Source: Chryseobacterium rhizoplanae
Lineage (GTDB): Bacteria; Bacteroidota; Bacteroidia; Flavobacteriales; Weeksellaceae
Direction: 5' to 3'
Length of the DNA: 64,000 nucleotides
NCBI RefSeq assembly: GCF_900182655.1
Contig: NZ_FXTC01000001.1
Location: 806,001 to 870,000 of the forward strand
This document shows, piece by piece, positions 7,101 to 14,932 of the stretch. The stretch's first letter is position 1, and each line of letters begins with the position of its first letter. The notes under the pieces are model-generated. The model ran no database searches. It was not told the origin of the DNA and saw only the letters and a program-made list of their open reading frames with translations. The position numbers and the translations under genes are program-made.

Positions 7101-9491
7101 GTTTCTTAATGGTTTACCATTTTGTAACATATACTGAATTCTTTCCAGAGTTTTTCTTTCCCCACAAAGCTGAAGGAAGGTTTCTCTTTCAAGGTTCAAT
7201 AGATACTGTTCTGTTACTAATGTTGGTTCAGATAAGTTTCCACCTACCATTACGTTCGCCAGTTTATCAGCAATTTTCTTGTCGTGTGCAGAGATGAAGT
7301 TTCCGGTTAGCATCTGGTCTGTTCCTACGTAGAACATCCCTAGTGCATCTTTACCAAGAACTTTTACTTTTTGCTCGATAGGTTGGGTATAGCCTTGTTC
7401 TGCTAATAGTTTTGCTACTTTTTTAGCTTCGGCAATTTGTCTGTTTTTACTTACGGAAACGATGTCTTTTCCTTTTTCAAGGATTCCCATATCATAAGCT
7501 TCATATGCTGACGTAGCTACTTTACCCATCGCAATGTTCATGAAAGCATCACGAAGTCTGTTATTTTTCACGTCATCATTATGGAATTCTCTGGAAGTTC
7601 TTAAAGTCAGTTCTTTAGTACCACCACCACCAGGGATTACACCAACTCCGGTTTCTACCAGTCCGATGTATGTTTCTGCGGCTGCAACCACTCGGTCGGC
7701 ATGCATTGTCATTTCGCATCCTCCACCCAGAGTCATTCCGTGAGGAGCTACAACTACAGGAATAGAGGAGTAGCGTACTCTCATCATAGATTTCTGGAAG
7801 TAAGCGATAGCCATATTCAAATCATCCCAATCCTGCTCAATAGCCATCATAAGAATCATGGCAAGGTTAGCTCCTACAGAGAAGTTAGCACCTTGGTTTC
7901 CTACAACTAATCCGTCATATTCTTTTTCTGCTAAATCAATCGCTCTGTTTAATCCGTCAAGAACTTCGCCTCCAAGAGAGTTCATTTTTGAACGGATCTC
8001 GAAGTTGATGATTCCGTCTCCTAAATCTTCAATAGCTGCACCGGAATTGCTCCAAAGTGTTTTGTTTTTTCGGATATTGTCTAAGATGATGAATGCATCC
8101 TGACCCGGGATTTTGTTATATTCTCCTGAATTTTTATCAACATAAATACTTTGTCCTTCGTCATTAACTTTATAGAAGGTTTCTACGTTCTTTACCCAGT
8201 CTGAAACTTCGTATCCTGCATCTTTCGCAAGCTCAATACCTTTTGCAACACCTACAGCATCCCAGATTTCAAACGGTCCGTTTTCCCATCCGAAACCAGC
8301 TCTCATGGCATCGTCAATTTTATAAACTTCGTCAGAGATTTCAGGAACTTTATGTGAAACGTAAGCGAATAATGCTCCTAAAGATTTTCTGTATAATTCA
8401 CCGGCTTTATCTTTACCTCCGATCAAAACTTTGAATCTGTCAATTGGTTTGTCAATTGTTTTTGTTAATTCTAAAGTAGGGAATGATGACTTTCCTTGAA
8501 GTTCATACTCTAAAGTGTCAAGGTTTAATCCGTGAATTTCAGATTTTCCTTCTGCATTTTTCACTTTTTTATAGAACCCTTGTTCCGTTTTTGAACCTAG
8601 CCATTTATTATCCATCATTTTCTGGATATAGTCTGGAAGCGCAAAAACATCATTGAAATTATTGGCCTCAGCACCGCTCTGGCGAACTCCGTTGGCTACC
8701 ATTACCAAAGTATCAAGACCTACAACGTCAGCTGTTCTGAACGTAGCAGATTTTGGACGTCCGATCACCGGACCTGTTAATTTATCAACATCAGAAACGG
8801 TAAGCCCTAATTTCTGTACATTGTGAAGAAGATCCATCATCGAGAATACACCGATTCTGTTGGCGATGAAAGCAGGTGTATCTTTGGCTAAAACGGTTGT
8901 TTTACCTAAAAATTTCGCCCCATAGTTCATATAGAAATCGATGATCTCAGGATCTGTATCGTTAGTAGGGATAATCTCTAAAAGAGGAAGGTATCTTACC
9001 GGATTGAAGAAGTGGGTTCCTGCAAAGTATTTTTTGAAATCTTCACTTCTTCCTTCAGTAAGGAAATGAATAGGAATACCGGATGTATTGGAAGAAATCA
9101 ATGTTCCCGGTTTTCTGAACTGTTCAATCTTTTCGTATACAGACTTCTTGATGTCAAGTCTTTCTACTACTACTTCAATGATCCAGTCTGTGTTTTTTAT
9201 TTTCGGAAGATCATCATCGAAGTTTCCGATTTTAATTCTGTCTGCAAACTTTGGTGAATAAAGAAGTGCAGGACTTGCTTTTTTAAGTTTTTCAAAGTTT
9301 TCGGAAGCAATTCTGTTTCTCACTACCTTGTCATCTTTGGTCAAACCTTTTTTCTGTTCAGCTTCAGTAAGTTCAAAAGGAACAATATCCAAGAGTGATA
9401 CTTCAACACCGATGTTGGCGAAGTGAGCAGCGATACCGCTTCCCATAATTCCTGAACCAAGAACCGTTACATGTTTGATTCTTCTTTTCAT
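7098..9491 (-). CDS. 3-hydroxyacyl-CoA dehydrogenase / enoyl-CoA hydratase fusion
   Basis: A 797-residue protein starting at MKRRIKHVTVLG; an ATG 36 bp further upstream is in frame but adds a non-conserved tail. The NAD-binding GSGIMGSG lies at about residues 12-19, followed by the 3-hydroxyacyl-CoA dehydrogenase domains to about residue 450. A crotonase domain follows at about 485-690, with GANFSVGANLAMI and GGGCEMTMHAD as oxyanion-hole regions. The order dehydrogenase then hydratase is the reverse of classical E. coli FadB. Together the two activities hydrate trans-2-enoyl-CoA and oxidise 3-hydroxyacyl-CoA. The gene lies 55 bp downstream of the MarR gene, and its stop codon lies in a REP-like element. 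Confidence 0.93.
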   Translation of the reverse strand: MKRRIKHVTVLGSGIMGSGIAAHFANIGVEVSLLDIVPFELTEAEQKKGLTKDDKVVRNRIASENFEKLKKASPALLYSPKFADRIKIGNFDDDLPKIKNTDWIIEVVVERLDIKKSVYEKIEQFRKPGTLISSNTSGIPIHFLTEGRSEDFKKYFAGTHFFNPVRYLPLLEIIPTNDTDPEIIDFYMNYGAKFLGKTTVLAKDTPAFIANRIGVFSMMDLLHNVQKLGLTVSDVDKLTGPVIGRPKSATFRTADVVGLDTLVMVANGVRQSGAEANNFNDVFALPDYIQKMMDNKWLGSKTEQGFYKKVKNAEGKSEIHGLNLDTLEYELQGKSSFPTLELTKTIDKPIDRFKVLIGGKDKAGELYRKSLGALFAYVSHKVPEISDEVYKIDDAMRAGFGWENGPFEIWDAVGVAKGIELAKDAGYEVSDWVKNVETFYKVNDEGQSIYVDKNSGEYNKIPGQDAFIILDNIRKNKTLWSNSGAAIEDLGDGIINFEIRSKMNSLGGEVLDGLNRAIDLAEKEYDGLVVGNQGANFSVGANLAMILMMAIEQDWDDLNMAIAYFQKSMMRVRYSSIPVVVAPHGMTLGGGCEMTMHADRVVAAAETYIGLVETGVGVIPGGGGTKELTLRTSREFHNDDVKNNRLRDAFMNIAMGKVATSAYEAYDMGILEKGKDIVSVSKNRQIAEAKKVAKLLAEQGYTQPIEQKVKVLGKDALGMFYVGTDQMLTGNFISAHDKKIADKLANVMVGGNLSEPTLVTEQYLLNLERETFLQLCGERKTLERIQYMLQNGKPLRN

Positions 9492-9546
9492 ATGTAAATT
9501 TTTATTTTTTATAAGATTATATGACACCCGAAGGTTTCATCATAAT

Positions 9547-10005
9547 TTATTTTCTGTTGTTTAATAATTCGTTTGCTATTTTCATGATTTCGGTCATCAC
9601 GTCTTTAAAAGCATCCAACTTTTCGGGAGCAATTTTTTCCATCACCTTCTTATTGAAGTTGACAACGACTTCCTTTGACATATTTCTGGAGTTTAATCCT
9701 TTATCTGTAAGCTTAATAATAACCTCTCTTTTATCAGTGGTTGTCTTTTCCTTATAGATATATCCGTTATCTTCCAGAAGTTTGATGATTCTCGTTAATG
9801 AAGTGGGTTCAATAGCCATCTTGGGACCAAGATTGGTACTTCGGGTTCCTTCTTTAGGGTCAATTTTAAGAAGAGTAAGGGCCTGTACCGCTGTGGAATC
9901 ATGTTCCTGGGCCAGCTCTGTGTACATTTTAGAAACAGCCAACCAGGTCTGCTTTAAAATTAAATCTACGTTTTCTATTTTTTCCTTATTATTATTATCC
10001 ATCAT
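9547..10005 (-). CDS. MarR-family regulator of the beta-oxidation operon
   Basis: A 152-residue winged-helix protein. The recognition region is about residues 50-100 (GPKMAIEPTSLTRIIKLLEDNGYIYKE, then the wing DKREVIIKLTDKG), with dimerisation helices at both ends. An ATG one codon in (10002) is an equal start candidate. It is the first gene of the operon, and a 30-bp perfect palindrome lies at its promoter, so autoregulation and control of the operon by an acyl-CoA-like ligand are likely; the ligand is an inference from context. Confidence 0.88.
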   Translation of the reverse strand: MMDNNNKEKIENVDLILKQTWLAVSKMYTELAQEHDSTAVQALTLLKIDPKEGTRSTNLGPKMAIEPTSLTRIIKLLEDNGYIYKEKTTTDKREVIIKLTDKGLNSRNMSKEVVVNFNKKVMEKIAPEKLDAFKDVMTEIMKIANELLNNRK

Positions 10006-10026
10006 TTTTGCGCCAATGGTTTAACC

Positions 10027-10034
10027 CAAATATA
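10027..10034 (-). promoter_or_regulatory. -7 promoter element of the MarR/beta-oxidation operon
   Basis: TATATTTG on the minus strand matches the Bacteroidota -7 consensus TAnnTTTG. It lies 22 bp before the MarR start codon and touches the end of the 30-bp palindrome. Confidence 0.65.
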
Positions 10035-10063
10035 ATAAATATTATGCATGCATAATATTTATT
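10034..10063. promoter_or_regulatory. 30-bp perfect palindrome, probable MarR operator
   Basis: The half-site AATAAATATTATGCA is followed without spacer by its exact reverse complement. It overlaps the -7 element on its downstream side and would cover the spacer and -33 region, so a bound repressor would block RNA polymerase. Confidence 0.75.
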
Positions 10064-10121
10064 GACGTTAAATTTTGTTAATAACCTGATAATAAATAGA
10101 TTAAATTATATGATTAGCATA

Positions 10122-10141
10122 ATACTATGCATGCATAGTAT
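10122..10141. promoter_or_regulatory. second palindrome with the same core, probable distal operator
   Basis: The half-site ATACTATGCA and its exact reverse complement form a 20-bp palindrome sharing the ATGCATGCAT centre with the one at 10034-10063. The centres are 83 bp apart. Confidence 0.65.
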
Positions 10142-10167
10142 GTGGATTAATCAAAGAAAACTCAGTA

Positions 10168-11091
10168 TTAATGAATGTTTGGGATTAAATTAATGATTTC
10201 TTCAAAAGATTCACATTGGTATCGGGTTGAATCTTTAGTAATTACCCAAAAAGCATTCTGAAAGTCAAAATTAAGGGCTGACAGGTCTTTTGGGAAGTTT
10301 TTTTGAAGCAGAGAATACAGCATTTCCTTATGAAACTGCGGTGCCGAGATGAAAGGCGGAATAAAAGTCTCATTGATCTGAAATAATGATGCATTGGTAA
10401 GCTCATCATGCTGGAGCAAAATATCCTCAACAATTCCTGAATACAACTGTTTTTCCTTTACATACCATATTTTGTCTGCAAATTCTTTGGCTAATCTCCA
10501 GTCATGGGAAGAAAACAGAATTAGTTTATTCTGTTCTTTAGCCAGTTTTCTTAAGGTTTTAAGAATAATGATCTTATTTTTTTCGTCCAGATGGGTAGTG
10601 GGTTCATCCAGAATAATAATGGGAGAATTCTGGGTTATCGCCCGTCCGATAAAAGCTTTCTGAAGGTTTCCGTCCGACAGGTTTTTCAGAAGGGTATATC
10701 TGTATTGATTTAAATCCAGTTCTTCAATGATGTGTGCCACTTCTTCACGGTCTTCTTTTTTTAACTCAAAATAAAAAGGGTAATAGATATATTTTCCAAG
10801 AGAAATAAGATCCTCAACCGTATAATGCTGAGGAATAACCGATTTTGAAAAAACAATAGCAATATTCTCCGCAATTTCTTTTACAGAAAGGCTTTTTACA
10901 TTTTTTCCATTAATAGAAATTTCTCCTTTCAGTAATGGCAGCTGATGCAGAATAGATTTGATCAGCGTTGTTTTTCCTACACCATTATTACCAATCAGCA
11001 GACATACATCACCAAGCTTCAAGTCCGCATTGGCATTGGAGATTAAAGTTGTACTGTAGCCGATATTTGCCTGATTGATCTGTAGGTACAT
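10168..11091 (-). CDS. ABC transporter ATP-binding protein, iron-siderophore/haem type
   Basis: A 307-residue ATPase. Walker A GNNGVGKT is at residues 34-41, a variant signature LSDGN at 138-142, and Walker B with D162-E163 in IIILDEPTTHLD. Its similarity to FecE/BtuD-type subunits is supported by the FecCD-type permease encoded upstream. It carries a C-terminal extension of about 70 residues beyond the usual 250-residue subunit. Its start codon directly abuts the stop of a small membrane gene (stop-start TAAATG). No substrate-binding protein is encoded nearby. Confidence 0.88.
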   Translation of the reverse strand: MYLQINQANIGYSTTLISNANADLKLGDVCLLIGNNGVGKTTLIKSILHQLPLLKGEISINGKNVKSLSVKEIAENIAIVFSKSVIPQHYTVEDLISLGKYIYYPFYFELKKEDREEVAHIIEELDLNQYRYTLLKNLSDGNLQKAFIGRAITQNSPIIILDEPTTHLDEKNKIIILKTLRKLAKEQNKLILFSSHDWRLAKEFADKIWYVKEKQLYSGIVEDILLQHDELTNASLFQINETFIPPFISAPQFHKEMLYSLLQKNFPKDLSALNFDFQNAFWVITKDSTRYQCESFEEIINLIPNIH

Positions 11092-11397
11092 TTAGTACTG
11101 ATTTTTAATTATTGAAATAATTAATAAAAGTAAAAATAGAATAATAGGTGACAAACTCAAAAGAATGTATGAAATTTTCCTTTCTTTTATTTGAGAATAA
11201 CTGTTAAAAGCTAATATTACCGATATAATTATAGTAGTTGGAAAGATTACGAGATGAATTAGATTTGCAAAAGTATAAATCCAATGTAAATCTTTATACA
11301 TTCTAAAAATGTCTGAAAGTCTAACAAAAGTAAAACTACTTACAAATAACATGATATTTATAAAAATTAATCTTTTTTGTGTTATTCTGATGCTCAT
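11092..11397 (-). CDS. small membrane protein inside the ABC transporter operon
   Basis: A 101-residue protein from MSIRITQKR; an ATG 60 bp upstream exists but would begin inside an intergenic repeat. Three hydrophobic helices are seen (about residues 10-27, 45-65, 75-97). No family was recognised. Its stop codon abuts the start of the ATPase gene, so translation is probably coupled. Possible accessory subunit; function unknown. Confidence 0.6.
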   Translation of the reverse strand: MSIRITQKRLIFINIMLFVSSFTFVRLSDIFRMYKDLHWIYTFANLIHLVIFPTTIIISVILAFNSYSQIKERKISYILLSLSPIILFLLLLIISIIKNQY

Positions 11398-11433
11398 TAC
11401 TTTGTTTATAGTTAGATAAGTCGGGATGAGTAG

Positions 11434-11484
11434 GTCATGCTGAAAGCATCTCTGCAAAGTTGATTTAGATTCCTTCGGAATGAC
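11434..11484. repeat. interspersed intergenic repeat with internal hairpin
   Basis: Bounded by GTCAT (11434) and ATGAC (11480-11484), with the hairpin ATTCC-TTC-GGAAT inside. The word TGCTGAAA followed by ATCTC recurs at about 36118-36131, suggesting a dispersed family. Confidence 0.5.
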
Positions 11485-11602
11485 ATATTATAAGTGTTTT
11501 CCCTTTTTGCTCACCGGAGAAAGTTATAAAATTATTCTTAAATACTATGAGTAATTTTCTTGATCCATATTACATTTGAATTGATTGGTTTATATACTAA
11601 TA

Positions 11603-12574
11603 TTATACCTTATTCTGTTTCAAAAGCATCATCAGAATCACAGGAATCCCAAATACAGAGCTTATCACATTCAGAGGAATCTGTGTTTTTTCTGCAATCA
11701 CCGAGAAAAGCAGCATGATCAGCATTCCCAGAAATATATTAAGAATCCACTGCTGCCAAAGTTTTGAAGGGTTATAAACAAGTCTGCAGAAGTGGGGAAC
11801 AATAATTCCAATAAAGAGAATAGGTCCCAAAAATGCCGTAATAGAAGCTGAGAGGAGAGAAGAAGCAACTATTATTAAAAGCTTTAGCTGTTTCAGATTT
11901 ACGCCTAAACTTTGTGCATAGGAACTGCCGAGAGAATTTCCAATAAGTGGTTTTATAGCTCTGAAACAGATAAATATCCCAATTAAAACCAAAACAAATA
12001 ACACATAAATCTGGTTTCTGGTTACCATATTGTTGGCTCCGAAAGACCATAATATATAGTTTTTCAAACTTTGATTCTCCGCATAAAACTGAAGCAGTGA
12101 TACAATGGCTCCGGCAAAAGCAGAGACAAGAAACCCAAAAATAATGAGATAAGATTTGTCCTGAAATCTGTTAGACATCGACAATAATATCAGCATCAGA
12201 AGTAAACTTCCCCCAATAGCTGATAAACTGAGGAAACTGTTTTGTAAAAACTCCGGAAGTAAAATATCGTGGGAAAAGAAAATATAAAAGGCGACAGACA
12301 AGCTGGCTACCGAAGTGATTCCCAATATATCAGGTCCAGCCAGCGGATTTTGAAAATATTCCTGCATCAGAAAACCTGAAGTAGGAATTGAAATTCCTGC
12401 TAACATCATTACAAGTACACGATTGATGCGGATTTCAGCAATTTGATTATGATCAGAATTCAGAAAGAAATCCTGGAAATCTAAACTTAAAAATCCTGTA
12501 TTCAGATTGATGACCGCACTAATAATAATGGCAATCACTAATAGCAAACACAGGATTTTAAATCTTTTTGACAT
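11603..12574 (-). CDS. FecCD-family ABC transporter permease
   Basis: A 323-residue protein with about nine hydrophobic helices spanning its whole length. Family marks are NPLAGPDILGI (about residues 76-86) and the cytoplasmic coupling region GPILFIGIIVPH near residue 240. Members import iron-siderophore complexes, haem or cobalamin with a BtuD/FecE-type ATPase. The partner ATPase gene lies about 500 bp downstream, with an unknown small membrane gene between them. The cargo cannot be told from this sequence. Confidence 0.9.
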   Translation of the reverse strand: MSKRFKILCLLLVIAIIISAVINLNTGFLSLDFQDFFLNSDHNQIAEIRINRVLVMMLAGISIPTSGFLMQEYFQNPLAGPDILGITSVASLSVAFYIFFSHDILLPEFLQNSFLSLSAIGGSLLLMLILLSMSNRFQDKSYLIIFGFLVSAFAGAIVSLLQFYAENQSLKNYILWSFGANNMVTRNQIYVLFVLVLIGIFICFRAIKPLIGNSLGSSYAQSLGVNLKQLKLLIIVASSLLSASITAFLGPILFIGIIVPHFCRLVYNPSKLWQQWILNIFLGMLIMLLFSVIAEKTQIPLNVISSVFGIPVILMMLLKQNKV

Positions 12575-12599
12575 GATTCAGAAAGAGTTCAGTCTGTTT

Positions 12600-13160
12600 T
12601 TATTGTAAGAAAGAATCGATTTTTGAATTTAATACATCTTCCGTCATCATTCCCAGATATTCATCGGTTTTATCTCCTTTTCTCATAAAAGTAAAAGGAA
12701 TAGAACCTCCGTCCCATTGTTTGAAATTGGAAGTGAAGAAATTTTGATCTAATTTTTGTCCATCCAATAAGATAACACTTTTTCCCAGCTTATTTTCTGT
12801 AGCAAAATTCTTTACAGCATCAGCCCAGTCAGCTTTATCATCAAGATTGATGAAAGTGAATTTTACGGGTTTACCCTTCAGTTCCTCCATTTTGCTTTTA
12901 AAACTTGGAATTTCTCTCATACATGGCCCGCACCAGGTTGCAAAAAAGTTAGTGACATATAAAGTATCATTATTTTTTGCTAAATACTGACTTACATTTT
13001 CAGGAGAAAGTTCTTTGGGAACATACGTACTTTCCTCAGCACCTGTAGATTGGGCAACAGAAACAGAATCTGAAGCTGCTGTATTTTCGGTTTTCTGACC
13101 TTCTTTTTTACAGCTGTACAATGCAGTAAGGAGTAACGTTGATAAAATTATCTTCTTCAT
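12600..13160 (-). CDS. TlpA/ResA-like thioredoxin-fold lipoprotein
   Basis: A 186-residue protein. The lipoprotein signal ends at C17 (LLTALYSCKK), so it is anchored in a membrane facing the periplasm. The thioredoxin active site is W76-C-G-P-C80 in NFFATWCGPCMREIPSF, typical of TlpA/ResA thiol-disulphide oxidoreductases that reduce apocytochrome or periplasmic substrates. A linker rich in S, T and E follows the lipidated cysteine. The gene is 25 bp downstream of the permease start side and divergent from the reductase gene, only 33 bp apart. Confidence 0.88.
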   Translation of the reverse strand: MKKIILSTLLLTALYSCKKEGQKTENTAASDSVSVAQSTGAEESTYVPKELSPENVSQYLAKNNDTLYVTNFFATWCGPCMREIPSFKSKMEELKGKPVKFTFINLDDKADWADAVKNFATENKLGKSVILLDGQKLDQNFFTSNFKQWDGGSIPFTFMRKGDKTDEYLGMMTEDVLNSKIDSFLQ

Positions 13161-13193
13161 AAATTATTTTTTATCTATTTTTGAATTGAAGTT

Positions 13194-14318
13194 ATGGAAC
13201 AACAAATCTATAAAGGGAAACTGATACAGTTTCATCCGTTAAAAATAGCGAAAAAGGAAGAGCTGACCAAAAATACTTTTTCTCTGGAGTTTGATATTCC
13301 TGAGAATTTAAAGGAAAATTTCAGATTTGAAGCCGGGCAGTTCGTCAGTATAAGATTTCAGGCACATGGTAAAGAGGTTATTAATGATTATTCAATGACT
13401 TCGGCTCCTTATGAGGGCAAAATATCCCTGGGAATAAAGATCAACTCTCCTGAAGGTGCTGCTTCCCAGTTATTTCAAAACTATACTACAGGCGACGAAC
13501 TGTGGGTAAGTGATCCTGGTGGCAGATTTACATTGGTGTCCAAACCCAGTGAATTCAGGACGATTGTAGCTTTTGCTGCCGGTATTGGAATTACCCCGAT
13601 TTTGAGTCATTTTAAAAATATTCTTCACAACGAACCCAGAACACGGTTATTTTTATTTTTTGGAAATAAAAGTTCTGATGATCTGGTGTATCGGGACCAG
13701 CTGGATAATCTTGCCAGAACTTGTGGTGACAGACTTCAGATTTTTTACTTTTTCTCGCAGGAGAAAACAGGAGATCAGTTTTTTTATGGCAGACTGGATG
13801 CCAAGAAATTAAATCTTATCATCAATCAGATTCTTCATCTGGATGATACAGACGAAGAATCTACGATCTGGGATGCGGTGGACGAAGTGCTGATCTGCGG
13901 AAAAGGGGAAATGATCAAGACACTGGCCAATGCCTGCTATCACCATGGAATTCCGAAGAAGAACATCCATTTTGAACTTTTTGAAGAATTCAATGATGAT
14001 ATTTATCCTGTAGAAAAGGAATTTCCTCTGATTGAAGATATAGAGGTTGAATTTACCATGCTCGGAAAAAAATATACTACTCATCTTCCTGATAACAAGG
14101 ATAAAATCCTGCAGCAGCTTTTGATTCAAAAGTTTCCGGTTCCTTATTCGTGTAAGTCCGGAATTTGTGGAAGTTGTGAATGTTCTTTGGAGGAAGGTGA
14201 AGTGGAACTGCTGGAAAATGAATATCTTACTGAAAAAGAGGAAGAGCAGAGACACATATTAGCGTGTATGTCTATTGTGAAAAGTAAAAAAATAAAGCTT
14301 AACTTTGATCTTAGTTGA
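13194..14318 (+). CDS. FAD/NAD(P)H reductase with C-terminal 2Fe-2S ferredoxin (PaaE-like)
   Basis: A 374-residue three-domain electron-transfer protein. The FAD domain occupies about residues 12-115 (INDYSMTSAP), the NAD(P) domain about 122-265 (AAGIGITPIL), and the plant-type 2Fe-2S ferredoxin about 285-374. Cluster ligands are C320, C325, C328 and C358. Such proteins pass electrons from NAD(P)H to an oxygenase or desaturase. No oxygenase is nearby, so the partner is unknown. The stop codon overlaps the TTG start of the next gene. Confidence 0.88.
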   Translation: MEQQIYKGKLIQFHPLKIAKKEELTKNTFSLEFDIPENLKENFRFEAGQFVSIRFQAHGKEVINDYSMTSAPYEGKISLGIKINSPEGAASQLFQNYTTGDELWVSDPGGRFTLVSKPSEFRTIVAFAAGIGITPILSHFKNILHNEPRTRLFLFFGNKSSDDLVYRDQLDNLARTCGDRLQIFYFFSQEKTGDQFFYGRLDAKKLNLIINQILHLDDTDEESTIWDAVDEVLICGKGEMIKTLANACYHHGIPKKNIHFELFEEFNDDIYPVEKEFPLIEDIEVEFTMLGKKYTTHLPDNKDKILQQLLIQKFPVPYSCKSGICGSCECSLEEGEVELLENEYLTEKEEEQRHILACMSIVKSKKIKLNFDLS

Positions 14319-14932
14319 GAGTTATTAGGAACATATTTAACCTGGGTTTTATATCATTGGAATTAGGAATTCTGATGATATGCTTCTGTAATGTGTGGGT
14401 TTTCGGGCTTACCAACGGGAGAACCTATACTAAAATCTCAAAAATCCCACCAAGAGAAGTTGCATTGGTTTTGGGAACATCTCCAAAAATGAGATCCGGA
14501 AAATCTAATCCCTATTTTACGAAAAGAATGGATGCTGCGGCTCTTCTTTATCATCATGGGAAGATCAAGAAAATTATAGTGAGCGGGGAGAAGAGTACAG
14601 GTTACAATGAGCCGAGAGCAATGAAAAATTACCTGGTTTATCTGGAAGGGGTTCCTGAAGATATTATTGTGGAAGACCCGAAAGGTTTCAATACCTATAA
14701 AAGTATTCTCCGTTGTAAGGATGTGTATAAAAAGAAGAATGTCATTATTGTATCTCAGGGATATCACAACCTTAGGGCTTTGTTTTTTGCGAGAAATAAT
14801 GATATGAATGCTTTGGGATTTGATGCTCAGGATGTCACAAAGTCTGAAAGCTTCTACAGAAACCAGGCGAGGGAAATCCTCGCCCGTGTGATTGCTGTAG
14901 TCTATTTTATTTTAGGCGTTTCTCCGGATTAG
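14315..14932 (+). CDS. SanA/YdcF-like DUF218 membrane protein
   Basis: A 205-residue protein, probably using a TTG start that overlaps the preceding stop (TTGA); the only early ATG (residue 21) would cut into the membrane anchor. One N-terminal helix (about 8-30) is followed by a DUF218 domain with VALVLGTSP, KKIIVSGE and VIIVSQGYHNLRA. SanA-type proteins are inner-membrane proteins linked to envelope permeability. The stop shares bases with the convergent TamL stop. Confidence 0.82.
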   Translation: MRVIRNIFNLGFISLELGILMICFCNVWVFGLTNGRTYTKISKIPPREVALVLGTSPKMRSGKSNPYFTKRMDAAALLYHHGKIKKIIVSGEKSTGYNEPRAMKNYLVYLEGVPEDIIVEDPKGFNTYKSILRCKDVYKKKNVIIVSQGYHNLRALFFARNNDMNALGFDAQDVTKSESFYRNQAREILARVIAVVYFILGVSPD

